A stretch of DNA of 64,000 bases from JBMYTN01 sp049604415 (lineage in GTDB: Bacteria > Pseudomonadota > Alphaproteobacteria > Rhodospirillales > Rhodospirillaceae). Under the pieces are notes generated by a model that worked only from the letters and a program-made list of their open reading frames with translations, was not told the DNA's origin and did no database searches. The stretch is from assembly GCA_049604415.1 (NCBI GenBank), contig JBMYTN010000021.1, forward strand, positions 1 to 64,000. The letters run 5' to 3'. Below are positions 25,904 to 34,944 of the stretch, in pieces. The translations under genes and the position numbers were made by a program. Within the stretch, counting starts at the first letter, position 1; each line of letters begins with the position of its first letter.

Positions 25904-27481
25904 CTAGCCTTTGACAGGATCCAAGGTGATGCGCCAGAGCTCTTCATCCTGGCGGTCCATCAGCCGGACGGTCATTTGCTCCGTCACGCCATCAATGTCC
26001 ACCAGACCAAAGAATTGCAGGCCCGCTGTGGGCGGCAGGTTGAAACCTTGCTCTGGGGTGGGTGCCTTGAAAAAGCGGACCTCGGGGCCGAAGGTGCCAT
26101 CCAGCGGGTTCGGTCCGAAGCTGCCCGCATGCAGCGGTCCGGAAACAAACTCCCAAAACGGATTGAAATCCTGGAACCCGGCGCGCTCCGGGCTGTAGTG
26201 ATGGGCTGCGGTGTAATGCACATCGGCGGTGACCCAGACCGTATTCTGGATGTTGGCTGCCTTGAGGAAGCGCAGCAGATCGGCGAATTCCAGCTCCCGA
26301 CCGCCGGGCAGGCCCGGATCGCCATTGGCGACGGCCTCCACACCACTCAAGGTCTCCCAATCGTCCCAGACATTCAGACCAATCGGCATGTCACAGGCGA
26401 TGACTTTCCACGTTGCCCGGGACGCCGCCAAGGCCTGCTTAAGCCAAGCATGTTGTGCCGCGCCGAGCACCCGGCTCTGCGGCGTCATTTCGGTTTGGCG
26501 GCCATCGGAATTGGGACCGCGATAGGAGCGCAGATCCAAAAAGAACACATCAAGCAACGGGCCATAGGCGATTTTGCGATAGACCCGACCCGGTTCCGCA
26601 GGGGTGAAGCGGATCGGGGTCATTTCATGGAAGGCCCGACCGGCCCGCGCCGCCAGCAGCGGCACGGACTTTTCCGTATAGCGGTCGTCCTCGGTCAAAT
26701 CCTTGGCCGCAGACCAATTGTTCACCACCTCATGGTCGTCCCATTGGAAAAAGGTCGGGATCTGGGCATTCATCGCCCGGACATGGGCATCCAGCATGTT
26801 GTATTTCCACTGGCCGCGAAACTCCTCCAGGGTCTCGGCCACCTTGCGCTTCTCCTCGGTCAGGATGGTGTTTTTCCAAACAGCGCCGGTGCGCAGGGTC
26901 ATTTCATCGGCCATGGCATTGTCGGCATAGACCGTGTCCCCGGAATGGATGAAAAAATCCGGCTCATGCTTGGCCATGATGGCATAGGTCAGCATGCCGA
27001 CATCATCAATGCCAAAGCCCTGGCCCGCCGTATCCCCGGACCAGACAAAGCGGACCGAACGGTTTTGGCTCGGCGCGGTGCGGAACCGCCCGGTGACGGG
27101 CGCGGAGGTCGCCTGTAGGTCGGACAGGTCCGCTGCAACAAAGCGATAAAAGATCTCTTGCCCGCTTGGCAGGCCCTCTAGGAGCCGCTTGACGGCAAAA
27201 TCACCCTCGGGCAGGGCCGTCAAAGGCGGCAGCTTGATCGGATTGGCAAAGTCCTCCCTGGTCGACAGTTCCATCATCACCTGCGAGGGCCGATCGACCC
27301 GGGTCCAAACCATCCCGGAGTTGGTGCTGACATCGCCCGATTGGACGCCATGGGTAAAGTTGGGGCGGCTGCCGGCTCTGGACAGGTTCGGCATCGCCAA
27401 GGGGGAGGCAATGGTCGAAGCCACGACCAAGGCGGAGGCCCCTTTTAGGACAGAGCGACGGGATAGGGGCGAGGGGCGCAT
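25904..27481 (-). CDS. phoD: Alkaline phosphatase PhoD, Tat-exported
   Basis: 525-aa phosphodiesterase/phosphomonoesterase of the PhoD family. The N-terminus carries a twin-arginine signal (SRRSVLKGASALVVASTIAS), so it is exported folded, with metals. Family motifs: GVQSGDVSTNSGMVWTRVDR, WSGDTAGQGFG, HSGDTVYADN, FFQWDDHEVVNNW, KVIACDMPIGL and WVTADVHYTAAHHY, which hold the Fe/Ca ligands. An upstream TTG adjoins the ATG chosen. Phosphate-starvation control is usual for phoD, but no clear Pho box was identified in the gap upstream. Confidence 0.93.
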   Translation of the reverse strand: MRPSPLSRRSVLKGASALVVASTIASPLAMPNLSRAGSRPNFTHGVQSGDVSTNSGMVWTRVDRPSQVMMELSTREDFANPIKLPPLTALPEGDFAVKRLLEGLPSGQEIFYRFVAADLSDLQATSAPVTGRFRTAPSQNRSVRFVWSGDTAGQGFGIDDVGMLTYAIMAKHEPDFFIHSGDTVYADNAMADEMTLRTGAVWKNTILTEEKRKVAETLEEFRGQWKYNMLDAHVRAMNAQIPTFFQWDDHEVVNNWSAAKDLTEDDRYTEKSVPLLAARAGRAFHEMTPIRFTPAEPGRVYRKIAYGPLLDVFFLDLRSYRGPNSDGRQTEMTPQSRVLGAAQHAWLKQALAASRATWKVIACDMPIGLNVWDDWETLSGVEAVANGDPGLPGGRELEFADLLRFLKAANIQNTVWVTADVHYTAAHHYSPERAGFQDFNPFWEFVSGPLHAGSFGPNPLDGTFGPEVRFFKAPTPEQGFNLPPTAGLQFFGLVDIDGVTEQMTVRLMDRQDEELWRITLDPVKG

Positions 27482-28081
27482 CAATCACCATGGATTTGGG
27501 GAGGAGGGGAACAGTCTATCTGCGAATTATACGCAGTCTCAAATGTCCGATCTCGGACAATTGGATGAAAAACGGTTGACCCTTTTTCGACAAATTGGTG
27601 TTTGGTGGGCAGAAAGCAGGCACTGCCCAAAAATAAGGCTGTTTCTTAAAGCCCTTAGGGCAATGCCGAATCGATGTGCAGTTGGGGTGAATTTCGTCGA
27701 TTAGATGCTGCGGTTAAGTGCTATTCGCAACCGAAACCCCTATAAATCTTGCAGATTTGCAGAATTGATTGACCCATTCGATGATATTGCCCAGAGCCAC
27801 AGGGGCTTCTATGGCGCGCCAACGGTTTGAAAACGTTTCCGAATTATGTCTCCCTTGTGGTGCGGCGCAAAAAATTGCTCTGGACAAGGGACTTATTGTC
27901 AGGAAATTCTTGATTTCATCCTCTCGCCACCTTATCCAATTAGTACTGATTTGGTCCTGATTGAGGGCGGCGCGAAAAGCCCTGACGGGCTGCAGCGGGT
28001 TCAGATGGTTTTTGGCCAATCTGCTCCCCGTTTTCAAGCTTCGTCACCCTGATCGGACAGGCTGGCTTTAAGGGGTGCGTG
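27482..28081. other. 600-base intergenic region without a recognised gene
   Basis: This is the divergent region between phoD and sufR. Short open frames on both strands have no family features. A palindrome TGTCCGATCTCGGACA (27544-27559) lies about 65 bases from the phoD start and may be an operator. The part next to sufR contains CCTGATCGGACAGG (28048-28061), which is partly symmetric and may be an operator. No tRNA, riboswitch or repeat seen. Confidence 0.4.
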
Positions 28082-28543
28082 ATGTTTCGCATCAACAAAC
28101 TGACCGATTATGCCGTTGTGCTGTTGGTCGACATGGCCCGAACCGGGCGGGTCCGCGCGGCCCAGCAGATCGCCTCCGAAACCGGAGTGCCACTGCCGAC
28201 CGTGTCCAAGGTGATGAAAGCCTTGGTGCGCGGCGCGCTGGTCACCTCGACCCGGGGTGCGGCGGGCGGCTATGCCCTGGCGAGACCAGCCACTGACATT
28301 ACGGTTGCCGACATGATCCAAGCCTTGGAAGGGCCGATTGCCCTGACCGCTTGCGTGGACACCGGCGATGATCTTTGCGGTTTGGAAACCCTGTGTCCGA
28401 TGCATGGCCATTGGAATGCGGTGAACCGCAAAGTCGAAAATGCGTTAAGAGCTGTGACCTTAGCCGAAATGGCTGAGCCTCTCCTTGGGGAACCGCCGGA
28501 GGCGGCAGGGGGAGCATGGTTCAAGGGGGCCGTCCCGGCCTAA
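28082..28543 (+). CDS. Rrf2-family SUF system regulator
   Basis: 153 aa Rrf2/IscR-type repressor (SUF-associated subgroup). N-terminal winged HTH: INKLTDYAVVLLVDMARTGR, ASETGVPLPTVSKVMKALVR and the wing GAAGGYALARPATDITVADM. Three cysteines in ACVDTGDDLCGLETLCPMHG fit a [2Fe-2S] sensor. The ATG at 28082 has AAGGGG upstream. It is first in the suf operon, so it probably senses Fe-S status and autoregulates; direct repeats lie between it and sufB. Some genomes call such genes sufR or iscR; the cyanobacterial SufR is a different family. Confidence 0.9.
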   Translation: MFRINKLTDYAVVLLVDMARTGRVRAAQQIASETGVPLPTVSKVMKALVRGALVTSTRGAAGGYALARPATDITVADMIQALEGPIALTACVDTGDDLCGLETLCPMHGHWNAVNRKVENALRAVTLAEMAEPLLGEPPEAAGGAWFKGAVPA

Positions 28544-28551
28544 CAGACAAT

Positions 28552-28580
28552 CTGGTCAGGGTCGGATGATCCTGGTCAGG
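28552..28580 (+). promoter_or_regulatory. Direct repeat CTGGTCAGG x2 ahead of sufB
   Basis: CTGGTCAGG occurs at 28552-28560 and again at 28572-28580, starts exactly 20 bases (two helical turns) apart, in the 124-base gap between the regulator and sufB. Operator function, perhaps for the Rrf2 protein encoded just upstream, is inferred from placement and spacing. Confidence 0.5.
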
Positions 28581-28667
28581 AGATAAAACTTTGTGCGTTG
28601 GCACCGGTGCGACGGAGGTGGTGGGCCTCGGAACCGGGCTGAAACCCTTAATGGTGAGAGAAAAGCG

Positions 28668-30122
28668 ATGGCTGCTGTTCAGGAAACGGTGCAAACGGTC
28701 CAAGAGGTCTCGGAGCAGTATAAATACGGCTTCGTCACCGATATTGAATCCGACAAGGCCCCCAAAGGCCTGAACGAAGACATCATCCGCTTCATTTCGG
28801 CGAAAAAAGAAGAGCCGGAATGGATGCTGGAATATCGCCTGAAGGCGTTCGAATATTGGAAGACCCTGGAGGAGCCGGAATGGGCCAAGGTGGTCTACCC
28901 GGCCATCAACTACCAAGACGTCTACTACTATGCGGCGCCGAAGCAAAAGGCCGGTCCTCAGAGCTTGGATGAAGTCGATCCGGATTTGCTCGACACTTAC
29001 AAAAAGCTCGGCATCCCCCTGAAAGAACAGGAAATTCTGGCCGGTGTTGTGGCGGTGGATGCGGTCTTTGACAGCGTCTCCGTGGCCACCACCTACAAAA
29101 AAAAGCTCGCCGACATGGGCGTGATTTTCGGCTCGATTTCCGAAGCGATGCATGAGCATCCGGAACTGGTGAAGAAATATCTCGGCACCGTGGTCCCTTA
29201 CACGGATAACTTCTTCGCCGCCTTGAATGCTGCGGTGTTCACCGATGGATCCTTCGTTTACATCCCCAAGGGTCTGCGCTGCCCGATGGAGCTGTCGACC
29301 TATTTCCGGATCAACGAGCAGAACACGGGCCAGTTCGAGCGTACGCTGATCGTCGCCGACGAGGGCTCCTATGTGTCCTATTTGGAAGGCTGCACCGCCC
29401 CACAGCGTGACGAAAACCAGCTGCATGCCGCCGTGGTCGAACTGATCACCATGGATGATGCGGAGATCAAATACTCCACGGTGCAAAACTGGTATCCGGG
29501 CGATGAAAACGGCAAAGGCGGGATCTATAACTTTGTCACCAAGCGGGCCGCCTGCCGGGGTAAGAACTCCAAAGTGATGTGGACCCAGGTCGAAACCGGC
29601 TCCGCCATCACTTGGAAATATCCGTCTTGCATCCTGCAGGGCGAAAACTCGGTTGGCGAGTTCTATTCCGTCGCCATCACCAACAAGCGCCAACAGGCCG
29701 ACACCGGCACCAAGATGATCCATATGGGCAAAAATACCCGCTCCCGGATCATCTCCAAGGGCATCTCCGCCGGGCGTGCGGATCAAACCTATCGCGGTCT
29801 GGTGCGGATCAATCCGAAGGCCGAGGGCGCGCGAAACTTCACCCAATGTGACAGCTTGCTGATCGGCGAGGACTGCGGGGCCCACACGGTGCCTTACATC
29901 GAAAGCCGCAATCCGTCGGCCATGGTCGAACATGAAGCGACCACCAGCCGGATCAGCGAAGAGCAGCTGTTCTACTGCTTGCAGCGCGGCCTGTCCGAAG
30001 AGGACGCCGTGGCGCTGATCGTCAATGGCTTCTGTAAGGAAGTGCTGCAGACCCTGCCGATGGAATTCGCCGTCGAGGCCCAGAAGCTGGTCGGTATCAG
30101 CCTGGAAGGCAGCGTGGGCTAA
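28668..30122 (+). CDS. sufB: Fe-S cluster assembly scaffold SufB
   Basis: Core of the SufBC2D scaffold on which Fe-S clusters are built, 484 aa. It has the conserved core LRCPMELSTYFRINEQNTGQ, the cysteine in YLEGCTAPQRDENQLHAAVV and the C-terminal EEDAVALIVNGFCKEVLQTL. The ATG at 28668 (MAAVQETVQ) fits the family; the frame is open 25 codons further up. Nitrogenase makes a heavy Fe-S demand, and no nifS/nifU is present in this window, so Suf may serve both housekeeping and nif targets (inference). Confidence 0.96.
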   Translation: MAAVQETVQTVQEVSEQYKYGFVTDIESDKAPKGLNEDIIRFISAKKEEPEWMLEYRLKAFEYWKTLEEPEWAKVVYPAINYQDVYYYAAPKQKAGPQSLDEVDPDLLDTYKKLGIPLKEQEILAGVVAVDAVFDSVSVATTYKKKLADMGVIFGSISEAMHEHPELVKKYLGTVVPYTDNFFAALNAAVFTDGSFVYIPKGLRCPMELSTYFRINEQNTGQFERTLIVADEGSYVSYLEGCTAPQRDENQLHAAVVELITMDDAEIKYSTVQNWYPGDENGKGGIYNFVTKRAACRGKNSKVMWTQVETGSAITWKYPSCILQGENSVGEFYSVAITNKRQQADTGTKMIHMGKNTRSRIISKGISAGRADQTYRGLVRINPKAEGARNFTQCDSLLIGEDCGAHTVPYIESRNPSAMVEHEATTSRISEEQLFYCLQRGLSEEDAVALIVNGFCKEVLQTLPMEFAVEAQKLVGISLEGSVG

Positions 30123-30265
30123 GGCCCGCTGCCCGGCTGGCCCGGGCTGCCGATGAAGAGTGACACCGTCGCGCCAAGGGCGCGGGAGTTTAAACAGCGG
30201 ATCAAGGCCGGGCGGAGGTGGGCTGCCCCCAAGATCCCCGAGCGAAGAGTGTGAGGAGCCGAACC

Positions 30266-31027
30266 ATGGCTTTGTTGGAAGTCAAAGACGTCGCCGCGAA
30301 GGTTGAAGCCACTGATACCGAGATCCTGAAGGGCCTGTCCCTCAGCCTCAATCCCGGTGAAGTGCATGCCATTATGGGCCCGAACGGGGCGGGCAAGAGC
30401 ACCTTGTCCTCCATCATCACTGGCAAGCCGGGCTATGAAATGACCGGCGGTTCGATCCTGTTTGACGGCAAGGATCTGAGCGAGCTGGACCCCAATGAGC
30501 GCGCCTGTGAAGGCATCTTCCTGTGCTTCCAATATCCGGTGGAAATCCCCGGTGTTGGCTTCACCACCTTCCTGAAGACCGCCTTGAACGCCAAGCGGAA
30601 ATATTTCGGCGAAGATGAAATCGAGCCGATGGCCTTCCTGAAGCTGATGCGGGAAAAGACCAAAATGCTTGGCATTTCTGACGAGATGATGAAGCGTCCG
30701 GTCAATGTCGGCTTCTCCGGCGGTGAAAAGAAGCGCGCCGAAGTGCTGCAAATGGCCATGCTTGAGCCGAAGCTGATGATCCTCGATGAAATGGACAGCG
30801 GCCTGGACATTGACGCCCTGCGCATTGCTGCAGAAGGGGTGAACGCGCTGCGCTCCCCGGACCGGGCGGTCCTGGTGATCACCCACTATCAGCGCTTGCT
30901 GGACTATATCGTGCCCGACCATGTCCATGTGTTGGCCGATGGCAAGATCGTCAAATCCGGTGGCAAGGAATTGGCCCTGGAGCTGGAAGCCAAAGGCTAT
31001 GCGGAATTCGCCGGCAAGGCCGCCTGA
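30266..31027 (+). CDS. sufC: Fe-S assembly ATPase SufC
   Basis: ABC-type ATPase of the SufBCD complex, 253 aa. Walker A GPNGAGKSTLS (about residue 36), Q-loop FLCFQYPVEIPGV, signature GFSGGEKKRAEVLQ, Walker B LMILDEMDSGLD and the His switch VLVITHYQRLLDYI. The ATG at 30266 has GAGGAGCC upstream. It follows sufB with a 143-base gap. Confidence 0.96.
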   Translation: MALLEVKDVAAKVEATDTEILKGLSLSLNPGEVHAIMGPNGAGKSTLSSIITGKPGYEMTGGSILFDGKDLSELDPNERACEGIFLCFQYPVEIPGVGFTTFLKTALNAKRKYFGEDEIEPMAFLKLMREKTKMLGISDEMMKRPVNVGFSGGEKKRAEVLQMAMLEPKLMILDEMDSGLDIDALRIAAEGVNALRSPDRAVLVITHYQRLLDYIVPDHVHVLADGKIVKSGGKELALELEAKGYAEFAGKAA

Positions 31028-31087
31028 TCCACCCTTGTGTTTGCGCAAGGTGTTTTGGATCGGCAGAACGGCGAAGGAGACCGTCAG

Positions 31088-32422
31088 ATGAGCAGTGTAA
31101 CCGCAGAAGTGGAAAGCATTCCCTTCCTGGATGGCGCCCCAGACAGCGACGCCGCCGGGGCCCCCTGGCTTTCGGATTTGCGGGCCCAAGGCCTGGCCGT
31201 ATATCGCACCCGGGGCCTGCCCGGCACCAAGGTGGAAGCCTGGCGCTATACCAATCTGGGCAAGCTGAAAAAGATTGATTTCAAGTCCCCGGATGGCAGT
31301 GCCTCCCTGGACGTCAACGCCATGGAGGGTCTCCCGGTCTTGGATTTGGCCGGACCTCGGATCGTGTTGGTCAATGGTCAGGTGGATGAGGGCCTGTCCC
31401 TGCTCGGTGATTTGCCCCGGGGTGTTGAGGTCGAAAGCCTGGCCGAGGTGCTGGCGGGATCGCCCGATACGCTGAAGGGCTCTTTGGGCGGCGCGCCCAT
31501 CGAGGAACTGCCTTTGGCGGCGCTCAACACCGGCATGCTCAAAGACGGCGTGGTGATCCGGATTGCCGCCGACACCAGCTTGGCGATGCCGTTGCATGTG
31601 GTCAGCGTTGCCGTGGCCCGGGACGAGGCGGTGGTGTTCCACCCCCGGACTGTGATCGTGATGGAACCGGGTGCCTCGGCGGTGATCGCTGAAAGCCATG
31701 TCACGGTCGGGGAGGCGGCCAGCTTCTCCAATGGCGTGGCCGAGATCAAAGTCGGTGCCGGTGCCACCCTGAAGCATTACAAATATCTCGGCGAAGGGGC
31801 AGAGGGGCATAATGTGGCCTCGGCTCTGGTCGATGTGGCCGAGAATGGCGCTTATGAGACCTTCTCCCTGGCCTTGTCCGGTCGCCTCAGCCGCAATGAG
31901 GTCCGGGTGACCCTGTCCGGCGAAGGCGCCGATGGCGTGGTTTCCGGGGCCTATGCGGTGCGTGAAGGCCAGCATGTGGACAACACGGTGTTGGTGGACC
32001 ATGCGGTGCCGCGGGCGACCTCGAACCAGTTCTTCAAGGGCGTGCTTGATGAAACCGGTCGGGCGGTGTTCCAAGGCAAGATCCTGGTCCGGCGTCACGC
32101 CCAGGAAACCGATGGCCAGCAGCTGCACAACGCCCTGATGCTGAGCCGGGGGGCCGAGGTCGACACCAAGCCCGAGCTGGAAATCTATGCCGATGACGTC
32201 AAATGCTCCCACGGCGCGACCTGTGGCGAGATGGATGACAATCAGCTGTTCTATCTGATGGCTCGGGGCCTGGATGAGGATACGGCCCGGGCGCTGTTGA
32301 TTGAGGCCTTCCTGGAAGACGTGGTCGGCTCGATCACCGATGAAGCAGCGCAAGCGGCCTTCCTGGATCGGGTCCGCGTCTGGCAAAAGGCCCGCAATGG
32401 CGCGGTCTGGTCCGACGTCTGA
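31088..32422 (+). CDS. sufD: Fe-S cluster assembly protein SufD
   Basis: SufB paralogue and partner in the SufBC2D scaffold, 444 aa. Seen: KVEAWRYTNLGKLKKIDFKS near the N-terminus, the beta-helix core, and the C-terminal signature KCSHGATCGEMDDNQLFYLM (Cys and His used at the SufB-SufD interface) followed by ARGLDEDTARALLIEAFLED. ATG 31088 follows GAAGGAGACC. Confidence 0.95.
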   Translation: MSSVTAEVESIPFLDGAPDSDAAGAPWLSDLRAQGLAVYRTRGLPGTKVEAWRYTNLGKLKKIDFKSPDGSASLDVNAMEGLPVLDLAGPRIVLVNGQVDEGLSLLGDLPRGVEVESLAEVLAGSPDTLKGSLGGAPIEELPLAALNTGMLKDGVVIRIAADTSLAMPLHVVSVAVARDEAVVFHPRTVIVMEPGASAVIAESHVTVGEAASFSNGVAEIKVGAGATLKHYKYLGEGAEGHNVASALVDVAENGAYETFSLALSGRLSRNEVRVTLSGEGADGVVSGAYAVREGQHVDNTVLVDHAVPRATSNQFFKGVLDETGRAVFQGKILVRRHAQETDGQQLHNALMLSRGAEVDTKPELEIYADDVKCSHGATCGEMDDNQLFYLMARGLDEDTARALLIEAFLEDVVGSITDEAAQAAFLDRVRVWQKARNGAVWSDV

Positions 32423-32454
32423 GCAGCAACAGAAACAGAGCGGGGGACGCAGCC

Positions 32455-33729
32455 ATGAGCGCGATCATCGAACAAGTCTCCGCCCCGATGGGGGTTGCCG
32501 ACGCCTCGGATGTCTATGACGTCGAGGCGATCCGGGCCGATTTTCCCGTCTTCGGCAGCAAGGTGCGCGGCAAGGATATCATCTATCTCGACAGCGGGGC
32601 CTCGGCTCAGAAGCCCCGCCGGGTGATCGATACCCTGACCGACATGTATCAGTTCGAATATGCCAATGTGCATCGTGGCACCTATTGGCTGTCCGAGCGC
32701 TCCACCACTTTGTTCGAGGAAAGCCGCCGCAAGGTCCAGGCCTTCCTGAATGCGGATAAGGAGGAGGAAATCGTCTTCACCATGGGCGCCACCGATGCGA
32801 TCAATCTGGTGGCGTATAGTTGGGGGCGGGCGTTCCTGGAGCCAGGCGATGAAATCGTCATCTCCGAGCTTGAGCACCATTCCAACATCGTGCCTTGGCA
32901 GATGCTGCGCGATGAAAAAGGCGTGGTGCTGAAGGTCGCCCCGATCACCGATGAGGGCGAGTTGGATATGGCCGCTTTCCGGGCTCTGCTGGGTCCGAAG
33001 ACCAAACTGGTGGCGGTGGCGCACACCTCCAATGTCCTGGGCACCATTCTGCCGATTGAGAAGATCATCGGCGAAGCCCACGCGGTTGGGGCCAAGGTGC
33101 TGCTCGATGGCTGCCAAGGGGTGGTGCACTCCCCGGTGGATGTTCAGGCCTTGGATGTGGACTTCTATGTCTTCTCCTCCCACAAGCTCTATGGGCCGAC
33201 CGGCATTGGCGTGCTCTATGCCAAACATGAGCTGCTGGAGGCGATGCCGCCCTGGCGCGGTGGCGGTGACATGATCCGCACCGTGACTTTCGAGAAGTCC
33301 GAATGGGCCGAGGCTCCGGCGAAATTTGAGGCGGGCACGCCCCCCATCGTGCAGGCGGTTGGGCTCGGCGCGGCCATCGACTATGTCCAATCGGTCGGGC
33401 TGGAGCGCATTGCCGCCCATGAAGGTGAATTGCTCTCTTATGCCATACAAAAATTGTCGGCAATTGAGGGGTTGCGTTTGATCGGCACAGCTCCCCATAA
33501 AGCTGCTGTGGTGTCCTTTACCTTGGATTACGCCCATCCCCATGATGCGGCGGCAATCCTGGATCGCTCCAATGTCTGCATCCGGGTGGGCCACCATTGT
33601 GCTCAGCCTTTGATGGAACGCTTAGGCGTTCCTGCCACGGCCCGGGCCTCTTTCGGCATGTATAACCGCAAAGAGGATGTCGATGCCTTGGCCGAGGCTT
33701 TGGAAAAAGTTCGGATGTTTTTTGCCTAA
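32455..33729 (+). CDS. sufS: Cysteine desulfurase SufS
   Basis: PLP enzyme (group II NifS-like) that mobilises sulfur from cysteine for SufBCD, 424 aa. PLP lysine in FYVFSSHKLYGPTGIG, the catalytic cysteine in VGHHCAQPLMERLGV, and YLDSGASAQKPRRVIDTLTD near the start. The family start is about 30 residues in, so the N-terminus has a short extension. It follows sufD by 32 nt. No sufE or sufU is adjacent. Confidence 0.95.
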   Translation: MSAIIEQVSAPMGVADASDVYDVEAIRADFPVFGSKVRGKDIIYLDSGASAQKPRRVIDTLTDMYQFEYANVHRGTYWLSERSTTLFEESRRKVQAFLNADKEEEIVFTMGATDAINLVAYSWGRAFLEPGDEIVISELEHHSNIVPWQMLRDEKGVVLKVAPITDEGELDMAAFRALLGPKTKLVAVAHTSNVLGTILPIEKIIGEAHAVGAKVLLDGCQGVVHSPVDVQALDVDFYVFSSHKLYGPTGIGVLYAKHELLEAMPPWRGGGDMIRTVTFEKSEWAEAPAKFEAGTPPIVQAVGLGAAIDYVQSVGLERIAAHEGELLSYAIQKLSAIEGLRLIGTAPHKAAVVSFTLDYAHPHDAAAILDRSNVCIRVGHHCAQPLMERLGVPATARASFGMYNRKEDVDALAEALEKVRMFFA

Positions 33730-33782
33730 GGTGAAACGGGTTGCTTGAACCGCTGCCTCACGCCGAAAGGGAGTAGAAGAAG

Positions 33783-34181
33783 ATGATGCCGCCTTATGCC
33801 ATCCCGGCTGCGCCGGAGGATCCGCCGGAAGAGGGAGAAATCACCCGCGCCGGAGAGCCCCTGACCGATGGGACTGCACCCGCAGACCCGGAAACCGTCC
33901 GCGAGGCTTTAAAGGAAATCTATGACCCGGAAATCCCGGTCAATATCTACGATCTGGGTTTGATCTATGATGTGACCGTGGACGCCAAGGGCGATTGCGA
34001 GATCCTGATGACCTTGACCGCACCGGCCTGTCCGGAGGCGGGAACTCTGCCGATGACCGCTGCGGAAACCGCTGCGGGTGTCGATGGCATTGGCGAGGTT
34101 GCGGTGACCCTGACCTGGGATCCGCCCTGGACCATGGATCGCATGAGCGACGTCGCCCGTGTCGCCCTGGATATGTTCTAA
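33783..34181 (+). CDS. sufT: SUF-associated DUF59 protein SufT
   Basis: MIP18/DUF59-family Fe-S maturation factor, 132 aa. Core motifs: IYDPEIPVNIYDLGLIYDVT and LTLTAPACPEAGTLP with the conserved reactive cysteine, then VTLTWDPPWTMDRMSD. The N-terminus is a disordered Pro/Glu-rich extension of about 40 residues. It lies between sufS and the A-type carrier as in many alphaproteobacterial suf operons. Confidence 0.92.
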   Translation: MMPPYAIPAAPEDPPEEGEITRAGEPLTDGTAPADPETVREALKEIYDPEIPVNIYDLGLIYDVTVDAKGDCEILMTLTAPACPEAGTLPMTAAETAAGVDGIGEVAVTLTWDPPWTMDRMSDVARVALDMF

Positions 34182-34300
34182 AAACGCCTGTTTTTGGCCC
34201 CCCTGCAGATCAGCCAGATCCGGTCTTGCGCTCTGGGGGTCCAAAACCGCATTTATTGTGTAGTCACTCTGTTCTGCCTTGAGATGAATTGGATCGTAGC

Positions 34301-34669
34301 ATGCCCTTGCCCCCGCCCCTGACCTTGACCGACGCCGCCGTGGCGCGGGTCAAAGCGCTGATGGCCCGGAGCGATCAGCCGATCCTAGGCCTGCGCATCG
34401 GCGTAAAAACCGCTGGATGCTCTGGTCTGACCTACACCATCACCTATGCCACCGACGAACAGCCCTTCGAAGAGAAAGTCGATCAGGATGGTGCGGTGGT
34501 GTTTGTCGACGCCTCGGCAGTGATGTTCTTGATTGGCAGCGAGATGGACTACCAAGTCGACAAGCTGCAGGCGACCTTCACCTTTAACAACCCCAATGAA
34601 ACCAGCCGCTGCGGCTGTGGGGAAAGCTTTACGGTGGATCCGAAGGTGGCGGAAAAAGCCGCGACCTGA
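34301..34669 (+). CDS. sufA: A-type Fe-S carrier (SufA/IscA family)
   Basis: 122 aa HesB/IscA-fold carrier delivering Fe-S clusters to targets. The three cluster cysteines are in GVKTAGCSGLTYTI and RCGCGESF. The ATG at 34301 is used; an upstream TTG at 34289 is also in frame. It is last in the suf operon and is followed by a terminator. Confidence 0.93.
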   Translation: MPLPPPLTLTDAAVARVKALMARSDQPILGLRIGVKTAGCSGLTYTITYATDEQPFEEKVDQDGAVVFVDASAVMFLIGSEMDYQVDKLQATFTFNNPNETSRCGCGESFTVDPKVAEKAAT

Positions 34670-34698
34670 ACGCTTCAAATCGAGATAAAAATTTTGGG

Positions 34699-34727
34699 AG
34701 GCCGCAGGAAATTCTGCGGCCTTTTTT
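34699..34727 (+). terminator. Terminator of the suf operon
   Basis: A 9-bp stem AGGCCGCAG / CTGCGGCCT (34699-34707, 34714-34722) with a 6-base loop and T6 following, 30 bases behind sufA. Confidence 0.92.
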
Positions 34728-34944
34728 ATTGAATTCTCCGATTGATAAATAGCGCTCAGATTGAAAGCCAGCCGCAAACCCCCATCTCCAAACGGCTTAT
34801 TGAGTGTCTGCATTATTTCTATGGTCTTGTGTTGGTTGTAGATCCTTTGCGAGACCCATTAAGGTTTGGTACGGTGACATAAGCTCTTCACTGACTTCAA
34901 TTTTGGGGCATGGGTGACGGGGCGGTGGTCCGGGGGTCTGGTGC

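Noticed and set aside
27714..28037. 107-codon minus-strand frame between phoD and sufR
   Set aside because: Composition and codon use are unlike real neighbours; no family features.
30119..32386. 755-codon open frame on the minus strand
   Set aside because: It runs antisense across sufC and sufD, which have full family motifs.
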